The notes under the pieces were generated by a model that was given only the letters and a program-made list of their open reading frames with translations, was not told the origin of the DNA and did not search any database. Below are positions 1-6,130 of a stretch of 8,585 nucleotides of DNA, piece by piece. Both the position numbers and the translations under genes were made by a program. Location: NCBI GenBank assembly GCA_003021335.1, contig PXQL01000064.1, positions 2,568 to 11,152 on the forward strand, read 5' to 3'. Within the stretch, counting starts at the first letter, position 1. Each line of letters starts with the position of its first letter. This DNA comes from Halobacteriales archaeon QH_10_67_13. GTDB lineage: Archaea; Halobacteriota; Halobacteria; Halobacteriales; Haloarculaceae.

Positions 1-328
1 AGATGGCCTCGAGCAGCGTGTCGTGGTTCCCGGGCAGCACGATTAGCTCGGCGTCAGCCGCCCGGACGGTCCCCCGGAGCGCCCCGAGGGTCCGGGTGAC
101 GCCCCGTGGAACCCCCTCGAAGGAGTGAAGCAGGTCCCCGGCGATCACGACCGTCGACGGGTCGAACCGGTCGAGCAGCCCGGCGAGACGGTCGCGCATG
201 TCCTCGCCGGCGCCGACCGGCAGCTCAACCGCCGTCTCGGTCCGTCCCAGGTGGGGATCGGCGAGAACGAGTGTGTCCCCGATCAGTGCCGCCCGGTCGC
301 GCAGCTCGATCCCCGACAGCACCTCCAT
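1..328 (-). CDS. ICC-like metallophosphoesterase, N-terminal part (cut by window edge)
   Basis: Reading leftward from an ATG at 328, 109 codons are visible before the window ends, so the C-terminal part is missing. Three calcineurin-type metallophosphoesterase motifs are seen: ADPHLG (Asp24, His26), GDLLHSF (Asp65) and GNHD (Asn101-Asp103). These residues normally coordinate a two-metal centre that hydrolyses phosphoesters or phosphodiesters. The GDLxHSF form resembles the archaeal 'ICC-like phosphoesterase' group (COG1407); that assignment is from memory of the family and the substrate is unknown. It is expected to be soluble and cytoplasmic. The start is supported by a TATA-like GTTTGA 26-27 nt upstream on the minus strand, fitting a leaderless transcript. 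It diverges from the aminotransferase gene across 91 bp. Family assignment is firm; the specific function is not. Confidence 0.85.
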   Translation of the reverse strand, partial: MEVLSGIELRDRAALIGDTLVLADPHLGRTETAVELPVGAGEDMRDRLAGLLDRFDPSTVVIAGDLLHSFEGVPRGVTRTLGALRGTVRAADAELIVLPGNHDTLLEAI

Positions 329-351
329 GCCTGCGGGTCGGTCCCGGAGAC

Positions 352-357
352 TCAAAC
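352..357 (-). promoter_or_regulatory. TATA-like box of the phosphoesterase gene
   Basis: On the minus strand this reads GTTTGA, centred about 26.5 nt before the ATG at 328. That spacing places the transcription start at or next to the start codon, the usual haloarchaeal leaderless arrangement. The call rests on sequence likeness and spacing only. Confidence 0.4.
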
Positions 358-368
358 CGTTGCCGACT

Positions 369-391
369 CCCTGATGTGGCGAGCGTCAGGG
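369..391. repeat. Inverted repeat CCCTGA-N11-TCAGGG in a divergent promoter region
   Basis: Perfect 6-bp arms (369-374 and 386-391) flank an 11-nt spacer, a centre-to-centre distance of 17 bp. The right arm touches the TATA-like box of the aminotransferase gene, where the B recognition element would lie. This could be an operator for a dimeric regulator shared by the two divergent genes. Arms this short also arise by chance in GC-rich DNA, so the call is tentative. Confidence 0.3.
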
Positions 392-396
392 TTAGG
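391..396 (+). promoter_or_regulatory. TATA-like box of the aminotransferase gene
   Basis: GTTAGG is centred about 26.5 nt upstream of the ATG at 420, with no Shine-Dalgarno in between. This fits leaderless transcription and supports the chosen start codon. Confidence 0.45.
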
Positions 397-419
397 TCCG
401 CGCGCCACGGCAAGTCGGT

Positions 420-1541
420 ATGACACGGTTCGCACGCCGCGTCGAGCAGGTTTCGATCAGCGGCATCCGCGAGGTCTTCGAGGCCGCGGGCGAGGACGCG
501 ATCAACCTCGGACTCGGCCAGCCCGATTTCCCGACGCCGACACACGCTCGGCGGGCGGCCGTCGAGGCAATCGAGGCCGGCGAGGCCGACGCCTACACCT
601 CGAACAGGGGGACCGAGTCCCTCCGGGCGGCGATCGCGGACAAACACGCCCGGGACAACGACCTCGCGGTCGACCCGGAGAACGTCATCGCCACGGCCGG
701 AGGCAGCGAGGCTCTGCACCTGGCGATGGAGGCCCATGTCGACCCCGGCGACGAGGTGCTCGTTCCTGACCCGGGATTTGTCGCCTACGAGGCGCTGACA
801 CACGTCGCCGGCGGGGAACCGGTCCCGATCGAACTTCGGGACGATCTCACGCTCGATCCCGCCGCCGTCGAGGCGGCGATCACCGAGGACACGGCCGTGT
901 TCGTGGTCAACAGTCCGGGCAACCCCACCGGCGCGGTCCAGTCGCCCGCCGACATGCGTGAGTTCGCCCGGATCGCCGACGAACACGACGTTGTCTGTCT
1001 CTCCGACGAGGTCTACGAGCGGATGCTCTTCGATGGCGAACACCGCTCGCCGGCGGAGTTCGCGACCGGCGACGGCGTGATCGTGGTCAACGCCTGCTCG
1101 AAGACCTACTCGATGACCGGCTGGCGGCTGGGGTGGGTGACCGCCGCCGAGGAGCGCATCGAGCGGATGCTCCGGGTTCACCAGTACATCCAGGCGTGTG
1201 CGAGCGCCCCCGCCCAGTACGCCGCCGAAGCGGCCCTCTCCGGGCCGCAGGCGCCGGTCGCGGAGATGCGAGAGACCTTCGAGCGGCGCCGGGACATCGT
1301 CCTCGACGGACTGGAGTCAATGGGACTCACGTGTCCGCGACCGCAGGGGGCTTTTTACGCGATGCCGGCGGTGCCGGAGGGCTGGGTCGAGGCGGTTCTC
1401 GACCGGGGGGTCGTGGTCGTCCCCGGCGAGGCCTTCGGCGCGGGCGGCGCCGGCCACGCGAGGATCTCGTATGCCACGGATACCGAGACGCTGCGGGAGG
1501 CCCTCGATGTCATGGCCGAGGCGACCGCAGCGGTCCGGTAG
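420..1541 (+). CDS. Class I PLP-dependent aminotransferase (aspartate-aminotransferase-like)
   Basis: This complete 373-residue protein belongs to the fold-type I, AspC/AlaA-like aminotransferases, which move an amino group from an amino acid to a 2-oxoacid using pyridoxal phosphate in the cytoplasm. Visible signatures are the N-terminal LGLGQPDFPTP stretch (about 31-40), SPGNPTG (165-171, with the cofactor-contacting Asn168), DEVY (196-199, Asp196 to the pyridine nitrogen and Tyr199), the Schiff-base motif SKTYSMTGWRLGW (Lys228 as the expected catalytic lysine, Arg236 contacting phosphate) and a C-terminal ARISYAT with Arg348, expected to bind the substrate carboxylate. Length and motif order are normal for the family, with no sign of damage. 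The start fits a TATA-like box 26-27 nt upstream. Substrate preference (aspartate, alanine, aromatic or other) cannot be read from the sequence, so no gene symbol is given. Confidence 0.92.
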   Translation: MTRFARRVEQVSISGIREVFEAAGEDAINLGLGQPDFPTPTHARRAAVEAIEAGEADAYTSNRGTESLRAAIADKHARDNDLAVDPENVIATAGGSEALHLAMEAHVDPGDEVLVPDPGFVAYEALTHVAGGEPVPIELRDDLTLDPAAVEAAITEDTAVFVVNSPGNPTGAVQSPADMREFARIADEHDVVCLSDEVYERMLFDGEHRSPAEFATGDGVIVVNACSKTYSMTGWRLGWVTAAEERIERMLRVHQYIQACASAPAQYAAEAALSGPQAPVAEMRETFERRRDIVLDGLESMGLTCPRPQGAFYAMPAVPEGWVEAVLDRGVVVVPGEAFGAGGAGHARISYATDTETLREALDVMAEATAAVR

Positions 1542-1553
1542 CTCCGACAGGCA

Positions 1554-1560
1554 CATACTT
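1554..1560 (+). promoter_or_regulatory. Possible TATA-like element before the unknown gene at 1580
   Basis: CATACTT is centred about 23 nt before the ATG at 1580, inside a locally AT-richer stretch (roughly 1549-1579) that separates this gene from the aminotransferase. The spacing is slightly short for a leaderless promoter. It supports independent transcription only weakly. Confidence 0.35.
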
Positions 1561-1579
1561 GTTCGGGCCAACATAACAC

Positions 1580-2374
1580 ATGAATCAACTCGCCCCACAG
1601 CACGTCCCGGTCTATCGCTCGGCGGCGGAGCGCGACCGGATCTGGCAGCGGTGTATCGACGAGGGACAGCCGGTGGTCGCGATCCGCGACGCGCGCCGGG
1701 GACACATCGTCCGGTACGACCTGCAGCACCTCCGGGTCGAGCTCGTCCCGGAGGCCGTCCGCGAGCTTCGTATGGGAACTCGATCGTTTCGCTCGTATCC
1801 CACGAGCGGCGAGGCCGCCGGCCGTGCGACCGTCGGCGCGGACCCCCTCTCAGCGGCGGAGGGTGTTGGCGGCGAGGCCGGCCCCGTCTCGGGGGCGCTT
1901 CACGGGCCCAGACCGTACGTTCCGCCGGGCTTTCCGATCAGTATGAGTGACACGCCGCGGTTCGAGACCTACGTCGAGGACGGAACGATCTACGTAGGCT
2001 CTCCTGACGGGCCGCTCGCCGTCGGGAGCGTTGACGCTGTGATCGAGCTCCTCGGTGGTCCCTCCTGGATGATCTCGTACTCCGATGCGGTCGTCGATCG
2101 CCACCCCGAACTCGACACCGAGGACGCCGGGCTCACTGTCGACATCGTCGACATGATCCACGCGATGACCCACTCCCAGCGGTTCGTCGAAACGCTGGCC
2201 GCACAGCCGGCAACCGCTCGCCCGACGACCGACGACGCGGCCGGCCCCGCCGGATCCCCGGGAAACTCCGGGGCGAAAGACACCTCGGCTGCGGACGCGA
2301 CCGTCGAGGTCTCTCCCCGACTTGGGCTGTTCGTCGGAAAGCTGCTCGAGAACCTCGAGAGCGGCATCGACTGA
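1580..2374 (+). CDS. Unrecognised 264-residue protein of composite appearance
   Basis: I do not recognise this protein. Residues 1-64 form a compact, charged segment with an RRGHIVRYDLQ stretch and no signal peptide. Residues 65-121 are a Gly/Ala/Pro/Ser-rich linker with little predicted order. Residues 122-205 again look folded, from a natural-looking start MSDTPRFETYVEDGT through a hydrophobic ELLGGPSWMISYSD to an amphipathic helix around VDMIHAMTHSQRF. A second disordered tail (about 206-243, Thr/Asp/Ala/Gly/Ser-rich) leads to a short ordered end, SPRLGLFVGKLLENLE. No membrane segment is seen. Third-position G/C is high in both ordered parts but dips around 1768-1798. The ATG at 1943 could be the true start of a separate 143-residue protein; upstream of it there is only a weak AT-richer GTACGTT at 1917-1923. 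The gene converges on tmk with 20 bp between the stop codons. The reading frame is likely real; whether it is one gene or two is open. Confidence 0.6.
   Translation: MNQLAPQHVPVYRSAAERDRIWQRCIDEGQPVVAIRDARRGHIVRYDLQHLRVELVPEAVRELRMGTRSFRSYPTSGEAAGRATVGADPLSAAEGVGGEAGPVSGALHGPRPYVPPGFPISMSDTPRFETYVEDGTIYVGSPDGPLAVGSVDAVIELLGGPSWMISYSDAVVDRHPELDTEDAGLTVDIVDMIHAMTHSQRFVETLAAQPATARPTTDDAAGPAGSPGNSGAKDTSAADATVEVSPRLGLFVGKLLENLESGID
1790..1808. repeat. Short perfect stem-loop inside the linker of the unknown gene
   Basis: CGCTCGT (1790-1796) and ACGAGCG (1802-1808) are perfect 7-bp complements around a 5-nt loop. No T-tract follows on either strand, so a terminator role is not supported as seen. 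It sits where G/C at third codon positions drops, near the join of the first ordered part to the linker. Confidence 0.4.
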
Positions 2375-2394
2375 CCCGGCATCACTCTCACCGA

Positions 2395-2988
2395 TCACTC
2401 GCCGGCCGTCAGCTGGGCGACAGCCTCGACGACCCGTTCTACGACGGTCTCTTCGGGCTCGGTCGCGTCGACCCGGACGAACCGGTCGGGCTCGGCGGCG
2501 AGGAGCCGCTCGTAGTTCTCCCGGACCCGCTCGAGGTGGCTGACCCGCTCGAACTTGTTGGTCGCGCCGCTTCGCTCGGCTGCCGTCTCGGGATCGATGT
2601 CGAGGTACACGGTTACGTCCGGCGGGCGAGTCCAGGGGCGGTGCAGCTCCCGGACGAACTCCACCGGGGTCTCGAACCGATCGGCGAGACTCGCCCCCTG
2701 GTAGGCGTACCGCGAGTCCGAGTACCGGTCGGAGACGACAAGCTCCCCCCGATCCAGCGCCGGCCGGATCACGTCGGCGAGGTGTGCGGCGTGGTCGGCC
2801 GTGTACAGGAACAGTTCCGCGAGCGGGTCGGCGTCGTCGTCGTTGAGCGAGCGCCTGACTGCCTCGCCGTACCACGTGTGGGTCGGCTCGCGAGTGTAGG
2901 TGGCTGCCGGGATCGACGGAGACGCCTTGAGCGCCCCGATGCAGCTCGTCTTTCCGCTCCCGTCGAGCCCTTCGAGGGTAACGAGCAC
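2395..2988 (-). CDS. tmk: Thymidylate kinase
   Basis: This 197-residue dTMP kinase phosphorylates dTMP to dTDP with ATP in the dTTP synthesis pathway and is cytoplasmic. The P-loop GLDGSGKT is at residues 7-14, TREPT at 32-36, the DRY motif with its following SRYAYQG at 87-98, and an Arg-containing lid segment (RSGATNKFE) at 139-147. Length is normal for the archaeal family. I chose the GTG at 2988 because the family's first beta strand ([10 protein letters not shown]) begins there and a TTTACG box lies 26-27 nt upstream. A GTG at 3003 would add five residues, and a longer ATG start at 3156 would add 56 residues running antisense to a recognisable SDR remnant, which I reject. It converges on the unknown 264-residue gene. 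Its upstream side is unusual: the remnant of another gene starts within about 40 bp of its start codon. Confidence 0.93.
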   Translation of the reverse strand: MLVTLEGLDGSGKTSCIGALKASPSIPAATYTREPTHTWYGEAVRRSLNDDDADPLAELFLYTADHAAHLADVIRPALDRGELVVSDRYSDSRYAYQGASLADRFETPVEFVRELHRPWTRPPDVTVYLDIDPETAAERSGATNKFERVSHLERVRENYERLLAAEPDRFVRVDATEPEETVVERVVEAVAQLTAGE

Positions 2989-3011
2989 ACCCGCGTTCAG
3001 CACCCGGCGCA

Positions 3012-3017
3012 CGTAAA
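3012..3017 (-). promoter_or_regulatory. TATA-like box of tmk
   Basis: On the minus strand this reads TTTACG, centred 26-27 nt before the GTG at 2988. The spacing fits a leaderless transcript starting at the GTG and helps decide that start. Confidence 0.5.
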
Positions 3018-3028
3018 CGCGCCGGTCG

Positions 3029-3475
3029 CGGCCGTCGGTGGTGTTCGGCGACGGCGGCGAGTTTCTCTCCTTCCTCCGCCGGGTGACGCCCCCGGTGATC
3101 GCGCCGCTTCCGGGCGGGGGCGAGACCCGGTTCCAGCCGATCCACGTCTCGGACATGGCTGCCCTGATCGTCGCCGCGCTGGCGCCTGACCACGCCGGCC
3201 AGACCTACGAGATCGGCGGTCCTGAGACGCTCTCGCTGGCGGAACTCGCGCGGCTCGTCCGCGGCCGCGAGGGACGCCCGCCGACCGTGGTGTCGGTTCC
3301 GATGGGGCTGGCCGGCGCCGGGCTGAAACTCGCCGACGCGGTGCCCGGGCTTCCGCTGGGGAGCGACCAGTACCGGGCGTTGCGGCTCGACAACACGACC
3401 GATGATAACGCCGTCGAGCGGCTCGGACGCCCTCCCGCGGAGCTGACGACGGTCCGGGAGTATCTTGACCGGTGA
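3029..3475 (+). pseudogene. C-terminal remnant of an NDUFA9-like NAD(P)-binding SDR protein
   Basis: The open frame carries the C-terminal half of an atypical short-chain dehydrogenase/epimerase of the complex-I NDUFA9-like group. It opens with the family's internal [12 protein letters not shown] motif, followed by [17 protein letters not shown], the YEIGGPETLSLAEL substrate-domain motif and a normal-looking end (SDQYRALRLDN, then TTVREYLDR). The N-terminal Rossmann region with the glycine-rich dinucleotide loop and the YxxxK catalytic segment is missing: an in-frame TAA lies at 3014-3016 and the tmk promoter is directly upstream. Full-length relatives are around 300 residues; about 148 codons remain here. 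A GTG at 3038 or 3041 could start translation, but the product could not bind cofactor normally. The frame is undamaged and keeps coding-like G/C at third positions, so the loss is recent or an assembly artefact. Confidence 0.75.
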
Positions 3476-3507
3476 GCGTCGGACACCCGATGGACACCGT
3501 AGTCTCC

Positions 3508-3530
3508 CGGACAAAACACTTATTTGTCCG
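3508..3530. promoter_or_regulatory. Inverted repeat over the cetZ promoter (candidate operator)
   Basis: CGGACAAA (3508-3515) and TTTGTCCG (3523-3530) are perfect 8-bp complements around the 7-nt spacer ACACTTA, with arm centres 15 bp apart. The right half overlaps a TATA-like CTTATTT (3519-3525). A protein dimer bound here would be expected to block TBP, so a repressor site for the cetZ cluster is plausible. No regulator is identified. Confidence 0.5.
3519..3525 (+). promoter_or_regulatory. Likely TATA box of the cetZ cluster
   Basis: CTTATTT is centred about 38-39 nt before the cetZ ATG. A transcription start 25 nt further on would give a leader of roughly 12-15 nt. A second AT-rich element, TATTTAAG at 3545-3552, lies only 12-13 nt before the ATG and is too close to serve that start codon. 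Confidence 0.45.
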
Positions 3531-3560
3531 ATAGGGCTGATCTGTATTTAAGGCAAAGAT

Positions 3561-4733
3561 ATGAAACTCGCGATGATCGGCTTCGGGCAGGCCGGCGGGA
3601 AGATCGTTGATAAGTTCATCGAGTACGACAAGCGGACAGATAGCGGGATCGTCCGGTCTGCGGCAGCGGTCAACACGGCGAAGGCGGATCTACTCGGGCT
3701 CGAACACGTGCCGGAGAACAATCGGGTGCTGATCGGTCAGGCTCGGGTCAAAGGCCACGGCGTCGGGGCGGACAACGAGCTGGGCGCGGAGATCGCCGAG
3801 GAGGACATCGGCGAGATCCAGGGGGCGATCGACTCGATCCCGGTCCACGAGGTCGACGCTTTCCTGATCGTCGCCGGGCTCGGCGGCGGCACCGGCTCGG
3901 GTGGCTCGCCGGTGCTCGCGAAACACCTCAAGCGCATCTACACCGAGCCGGTCTACGGGTTGGGCGTCCTCCCGGGCAGCGACGAGGGTGGTATCTACAC
4001 GCTCAACGCCGCCCGGTCGTTCCAGACGTTCGTCCGCGAGGTCGACAACCTGCTCGTGTTCGACAACGACGCCTGGCGCAAGACCGGCGAGTCCGTCGAG
4101 AGCGGCTACGAGGAGATCAACGACGAGATCGTCCGCCGGTTCGGCGTGCTCTTCGGCGCCGGCGAGGTCGGCGTCGGCGACGACGTCGCAGAGAGCGTCG
4201 TCGACTCCTCGGAGGTAATCAATACCCTCGCCGGCGGCGGCGTCTCGACGGTCGGCTACGACGCCGAGTCCGTCGAGCTCGGCAACTCCGGCGGGTTGCT
4301 CTCCCGGTTCAAGAGCGGCGACGACGATGAGATAGCCTCGGCGAACACGACAAACCGGATCACCTCGCTCGTGCGGAAGGCAGCCCTGGGGCGGCTCACG
4401 CTGCCCTGCGAGATCGAGGGCGCAGAGCGGGCGCTGCTCGTGGTCTCCGGACCCTCGGAACATCTCAACCGGAAGGGTATCGAGCGCGGGCGCAAGTGGC
4501 TCGAAGAACAGACCGGCAGCATGGAGGTTCGAGGAGGCGATTACCCGATCGACGAGCCGAACGTCGCCGCGGCCGTGCTCCTGTCGGGCGTCCACAACGT
4601 CCCCCGGATCAAGGAACTCCAGCAGGTCGCGATCGAAGCTCAAGAGAACATCGACGAAATTCAAGAGGAGAGCGAAGAGAATTTAGACACCTTGGTCGAA
4701 GATGACGAAGATGAGTTGGATCCGCTCTTCTAA
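3561..4733 (+). CDS. cetZ1: Tubulin/FtsZ-superfamily cytoskeletal GTPase, CetZ1-type
   Basis: This 390-residue protein is a CetZ-family GTPase, which polymerises in a GTP-dependent way at the haloarchaeal cell envelope and affects cell shape and motility. The N-terminal nucleotide loop GFGQAGGK is at 7-14, the tubulin signature GLGGGTGSG at 106-114, and further nucleotide-pocket sequence at about 168-176 (DNDAWRKTG). The T7 loop DSSEVIN (215-221) carries Glu218, the position of the catalytic Glu I know for Haloferax CetZ1. That exact match supports both the subtype and the start at 3561. The C-terminus is an acidic tail (about 362-390) ending DELDPLF, a likely partner-binding tail as in other tubulin/FtsZ proteins. 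It overlaps the next gene by 32 nt and heads the cluster with cofC and cofG. Subtype 1 rather than another CetZ is likely but was not tested by phylogeny. Confidence 0.92.
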   Translation: MKLAMIGFGQAGGKIVDKFIEYDKRTDSGIVRSAAAVNTAKADLLGLEHVPENNRVLIGQARVKGHGVGADNELGAEIAEEDIGEIQGAIDSIPVHEVDAFLIVAGLGGGTGSGGSPVLAKHLKRIYTEPVYGLGVLPGSDEGGIYTLNAARSFQTFVREVDNLLVFDNDAWRKTGESVESGYEEINDEIVRRFGVLFGAGEVGVGDDVAESVVDSSEVINTLAGGGVSTVGYDAESVELGNSGGLLSRFKSGDDDEIASANTTNRITSLVRKAALGRLTLPCEIEGAERALLVVSGPSEHLNRKGIERGRKWLEEQTGSMEVRGGDYPIDEPNVAAAVLLSGVHNVPRIKELQQVAIEAQENIDEIQEESEENLDTLVEDDEDELDPLF

Positions 4734-5457
4734 ACCCCTTCTCGCTGGACTGTTGATCGTCGCGGCGCTCGGAATGGCCGGGACGGTCGCCGGACTCGAG
4801 TTCGCAGACGTCACCGCGGACGATGAGCTCGAGGTCGGCTCCCAGGCCGAGGTCGAGGTCGTGATCGAGGAACCGTTCGACGGCGAGCCAGACGAGTACA
4901 CCATCGGCGCCTCGACGGAGTTCGTCGACGGGTCGGTCACCATTACCGCGGACGGGCCCGCGAACACCGACAGCGCCTCCGGCGAGAACCCCGAGCTGAC
5001 GGTCACCGCCGAGGACGGCTACGACGAGATCACCATCACCGCCTCCGGCGAGGTGCCACAGATCGGCGAGGGCGGACCCGGCGAGTTCAGCTACGAGGAC
5101 CCCGAAAACGAGCAGTTCACGGCCCTGAGTGTCACGCAAAACAACGGCCCGGTTGACTCGGTAGCGGTCGACCGGTTTACCACCGAGAGCCAGACCGCCC
5201 GCGAGCGCATCGACGAGGCTGTCGAGGCCGCCGGCGAGGACGACGACGACATCCGGGCCGCGATCGAGCTGTACGACTCGGGGAGCTTCGAACAAGCGAT
5301 CACTCAGGCCGAGAACGTCATCGACGACGCCGAGAGCTCCGAGCAGCGCTCGCAGCTGCTCCTGATCGGCGGTGGCGTCTTGATTGTCGCCGCTTTGATC
5401 GGCGGCGGCTACTACGTGTACTCCCAGCGCCAGCAGGACACGCATAAGCTGCAGTAG
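4702..5457 (+). CDS. Exported or membrane-anchored protein linked to CetZ (unknown function)
   Basis: This 251-residue protein has no family I can name. Residues about 11-31 form a hydrophobic signal peptide or signal anchor after basic residues (RSSK). Residues about 34-150 are acidic and rich in alternating Thr/Val/Glu, as expected for an extracytoplasmic beta-sandwich domain. Residues about 163-215 are helical and TPR-hairpin-like (AIELYDSGSFEQAITQAENVI). A C-terminal membrane segment spans about 219-240 (LLLIGGGVLIVAALIGGG), followed by a short tail, SQRQQDTHKLQ. The layout suggests a large domain outside the cell and a membrane anchor. It starts inside the end of cetZ (ATG at 4702, or 4711 in the same frame), so translational coupling is likely, and cofC follows after 3 nt. 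As I recall, a similar gene lies between cetZ1 and cofC in Haloferax. A role with CetZ at the envelope is an inference from position alone. Confidence 0.85.
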   Translation: MTKMSWIRSSKPLLAGLLIVAALGMAGTVAGLEFADVTADDELEVGSQAEVEVVIEEPFDGEPDEYTIGASTEFVDGSVTITADGPANTDSASGENPELTVTAEDGYDEITITASGEVPQIGEGGPGEFSYEDPENEQFTALSVTQNNGPVDSVAVDRFTTESQTARERIDEAVEAAGEDDDDIRAAIELYDSGSFEQAITQAENVIDDAESSEQRSQLLLIGGGVLIVAALIGGGYYVYSQRQQDTHKLQ

Positions 5458-5460
5458 CGG

Positions 5461-6099
5461 ATGCGCGTTCTCGTTCCGTTCGACGCCCGACGGCCGAAGA
5501 CCCGACTTTCGCCCGTGCTTTCCGAGTCCGAGCGACACGCCTTCGCCGAGGGGCTGCTCGCGGACGTCCTCGCCGCGCTGGCCGAGACTCCCCAGGAGCC
5601 GACGGTGCTCGCGACCGCCCCGGTCGAGGTCTCGGTGTCCGTCGAGATCGACGAGCGCCCCCTGACCCAGGCGGTCAACGCCGCGCTTTCCGAGGCTGAC
5701 GGTCCGGTCGCCGTCGTCATGGCGGATCTCGGGCTGGTCGCGCCGGCGGCACTCGAGCGACTGTTCGACGCCGGCCGGGTGGCCGACGTGGCGATCGCGC
5801 CGGGGATCGGCGGCGGAACGAACGCACTCGTCGTCGATCACCCGGACTTTCGCGTCGATTATCACGGCGTCTCCTACCGCGATCACCGCGAGCGGGCCCG
5901 CGAGCTCGGCGCAACCGTCGAGACCGTCGACTCCTACCGTCTGTCCGTCGACATCGACGATCCGGGCGACCTCCCGGAGCTCCTGTTACACGGCAAGGGC
6001 GAGGCGACGGCGTGGCTGCGGGAGGCTGGCTTCGCGATCACCGGGGCGGGCGAGCGTCGGATCGAGCTCGAGCGCTCGGAGACGGAGTCGGGTCCGTGA
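5461..6099 (+). CDS. cofC: 2-phospho-L-lactate guanylyltransferase (CofC)
   Basis: This 212-residue cytoplasmic nucleotidyltransferase activates 2-phospho-L-lactate (or phosphoenolpyruvate in some organisms) with GTP, giving the guanylated donor that is joined to FO to make F420-0. Seen are the N-terminal nucleotide-binding stretch VPFDARRPKTRLSP (5-18, Lys13 and Arg15), AVVMADL (84-90, Asp89 as probable metal ligand), the family motif APGIGGGTNALVV (113-125), FRVDYHGVSYRDH (130-142) and VDIDDPGDL (163-171). Length and motif order are normal. The start is fixed by the 3-nt gap after the upstream stop, so it is almost certainly cotranscribed with that gene and cetZ. cofG follows after 31 nt. 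Whether this enzyme prefers phospholactate or phosphoenolpyruvate cannot be read with confidence. Confidence 0.95.
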   Translation: MRVLVPFDARRPKTRLSPVLSESERHAFAEGLLADVLAALAETPQEPTVLATAPVEVSVSVEIDERPLTQAVNAALSEADGPVAVVMADLGLVAPAALERLFDAGRVADVAIAPGIGGGTNALVVDHPDFRVDYHGVSYRDHRERARELGATVETVDSYRLSVDIDDPGDLPELLLHGKGEATAWLREAGFAITGAGERRIELERSETESGP

Positions 6100-6103
6100 G
6101 GGA

Positions 6104-6109
6104 TTTAGG
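6104..6109 (+). promoter_or_regulatory. Possible internal promoter (TATA-like) before cofG
   Basis: TTTAGG is centred 24-25 nt before the GTG start of cofG, in the only AT-leaning part of the 31-bp gap after cofC. It would give a leaderless cofG transcript in addition to any read-through from the cetZ promoter. Confidence 0.45.
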
Positions 6110-6130
6110 CGTTCGGTCGTAGTACTGACC

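Noticed and set aside
225..1181. Long minus-strand open frame antisense to the aminotransferase
   Set aside because: Arg/Gly/Asp-rich translation with no motif, lying opposite a gene with full catalytic signatures; a by-product of high third-position G/C.
2375..2394. Possible terminator in the 20-bp convergent gap before tmk
   Set aside because: No stem-loop and no T-run on either strand.
2989..3156. N-terminal extension of thymidylate kinase to the ATG at 3156
   Set aside because: The extra residues are basic, low-complexity and antisense to recognisable SDR coding sequence. The kinase fold begins at the GTG at 2988, which has a well-placed promoter box.
3038..3475. SDR frame as an intact small gene starting at GTG 3038
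   Set aside because: The homology starts in the middle of the family's domain and lacks the cofactor-binding half, so a remnant is the better description.
1850..3514. 554-codon minus-strand open frame across the unknown gene, tmk and the SDR remnant
   Set aside because: It runs in another frame over tmk on the same strand and antisense to two other reading frames. The translation is Arg-rich and motif-free, so it is a GC-driven shadow.
4609..5886. 425-codon minus-strand open frame opposite the membrane protein and cofC
   Set aside because: No recognisable domain; the plus-strand genes have export, membrane and CofC signatures in the same DNA.
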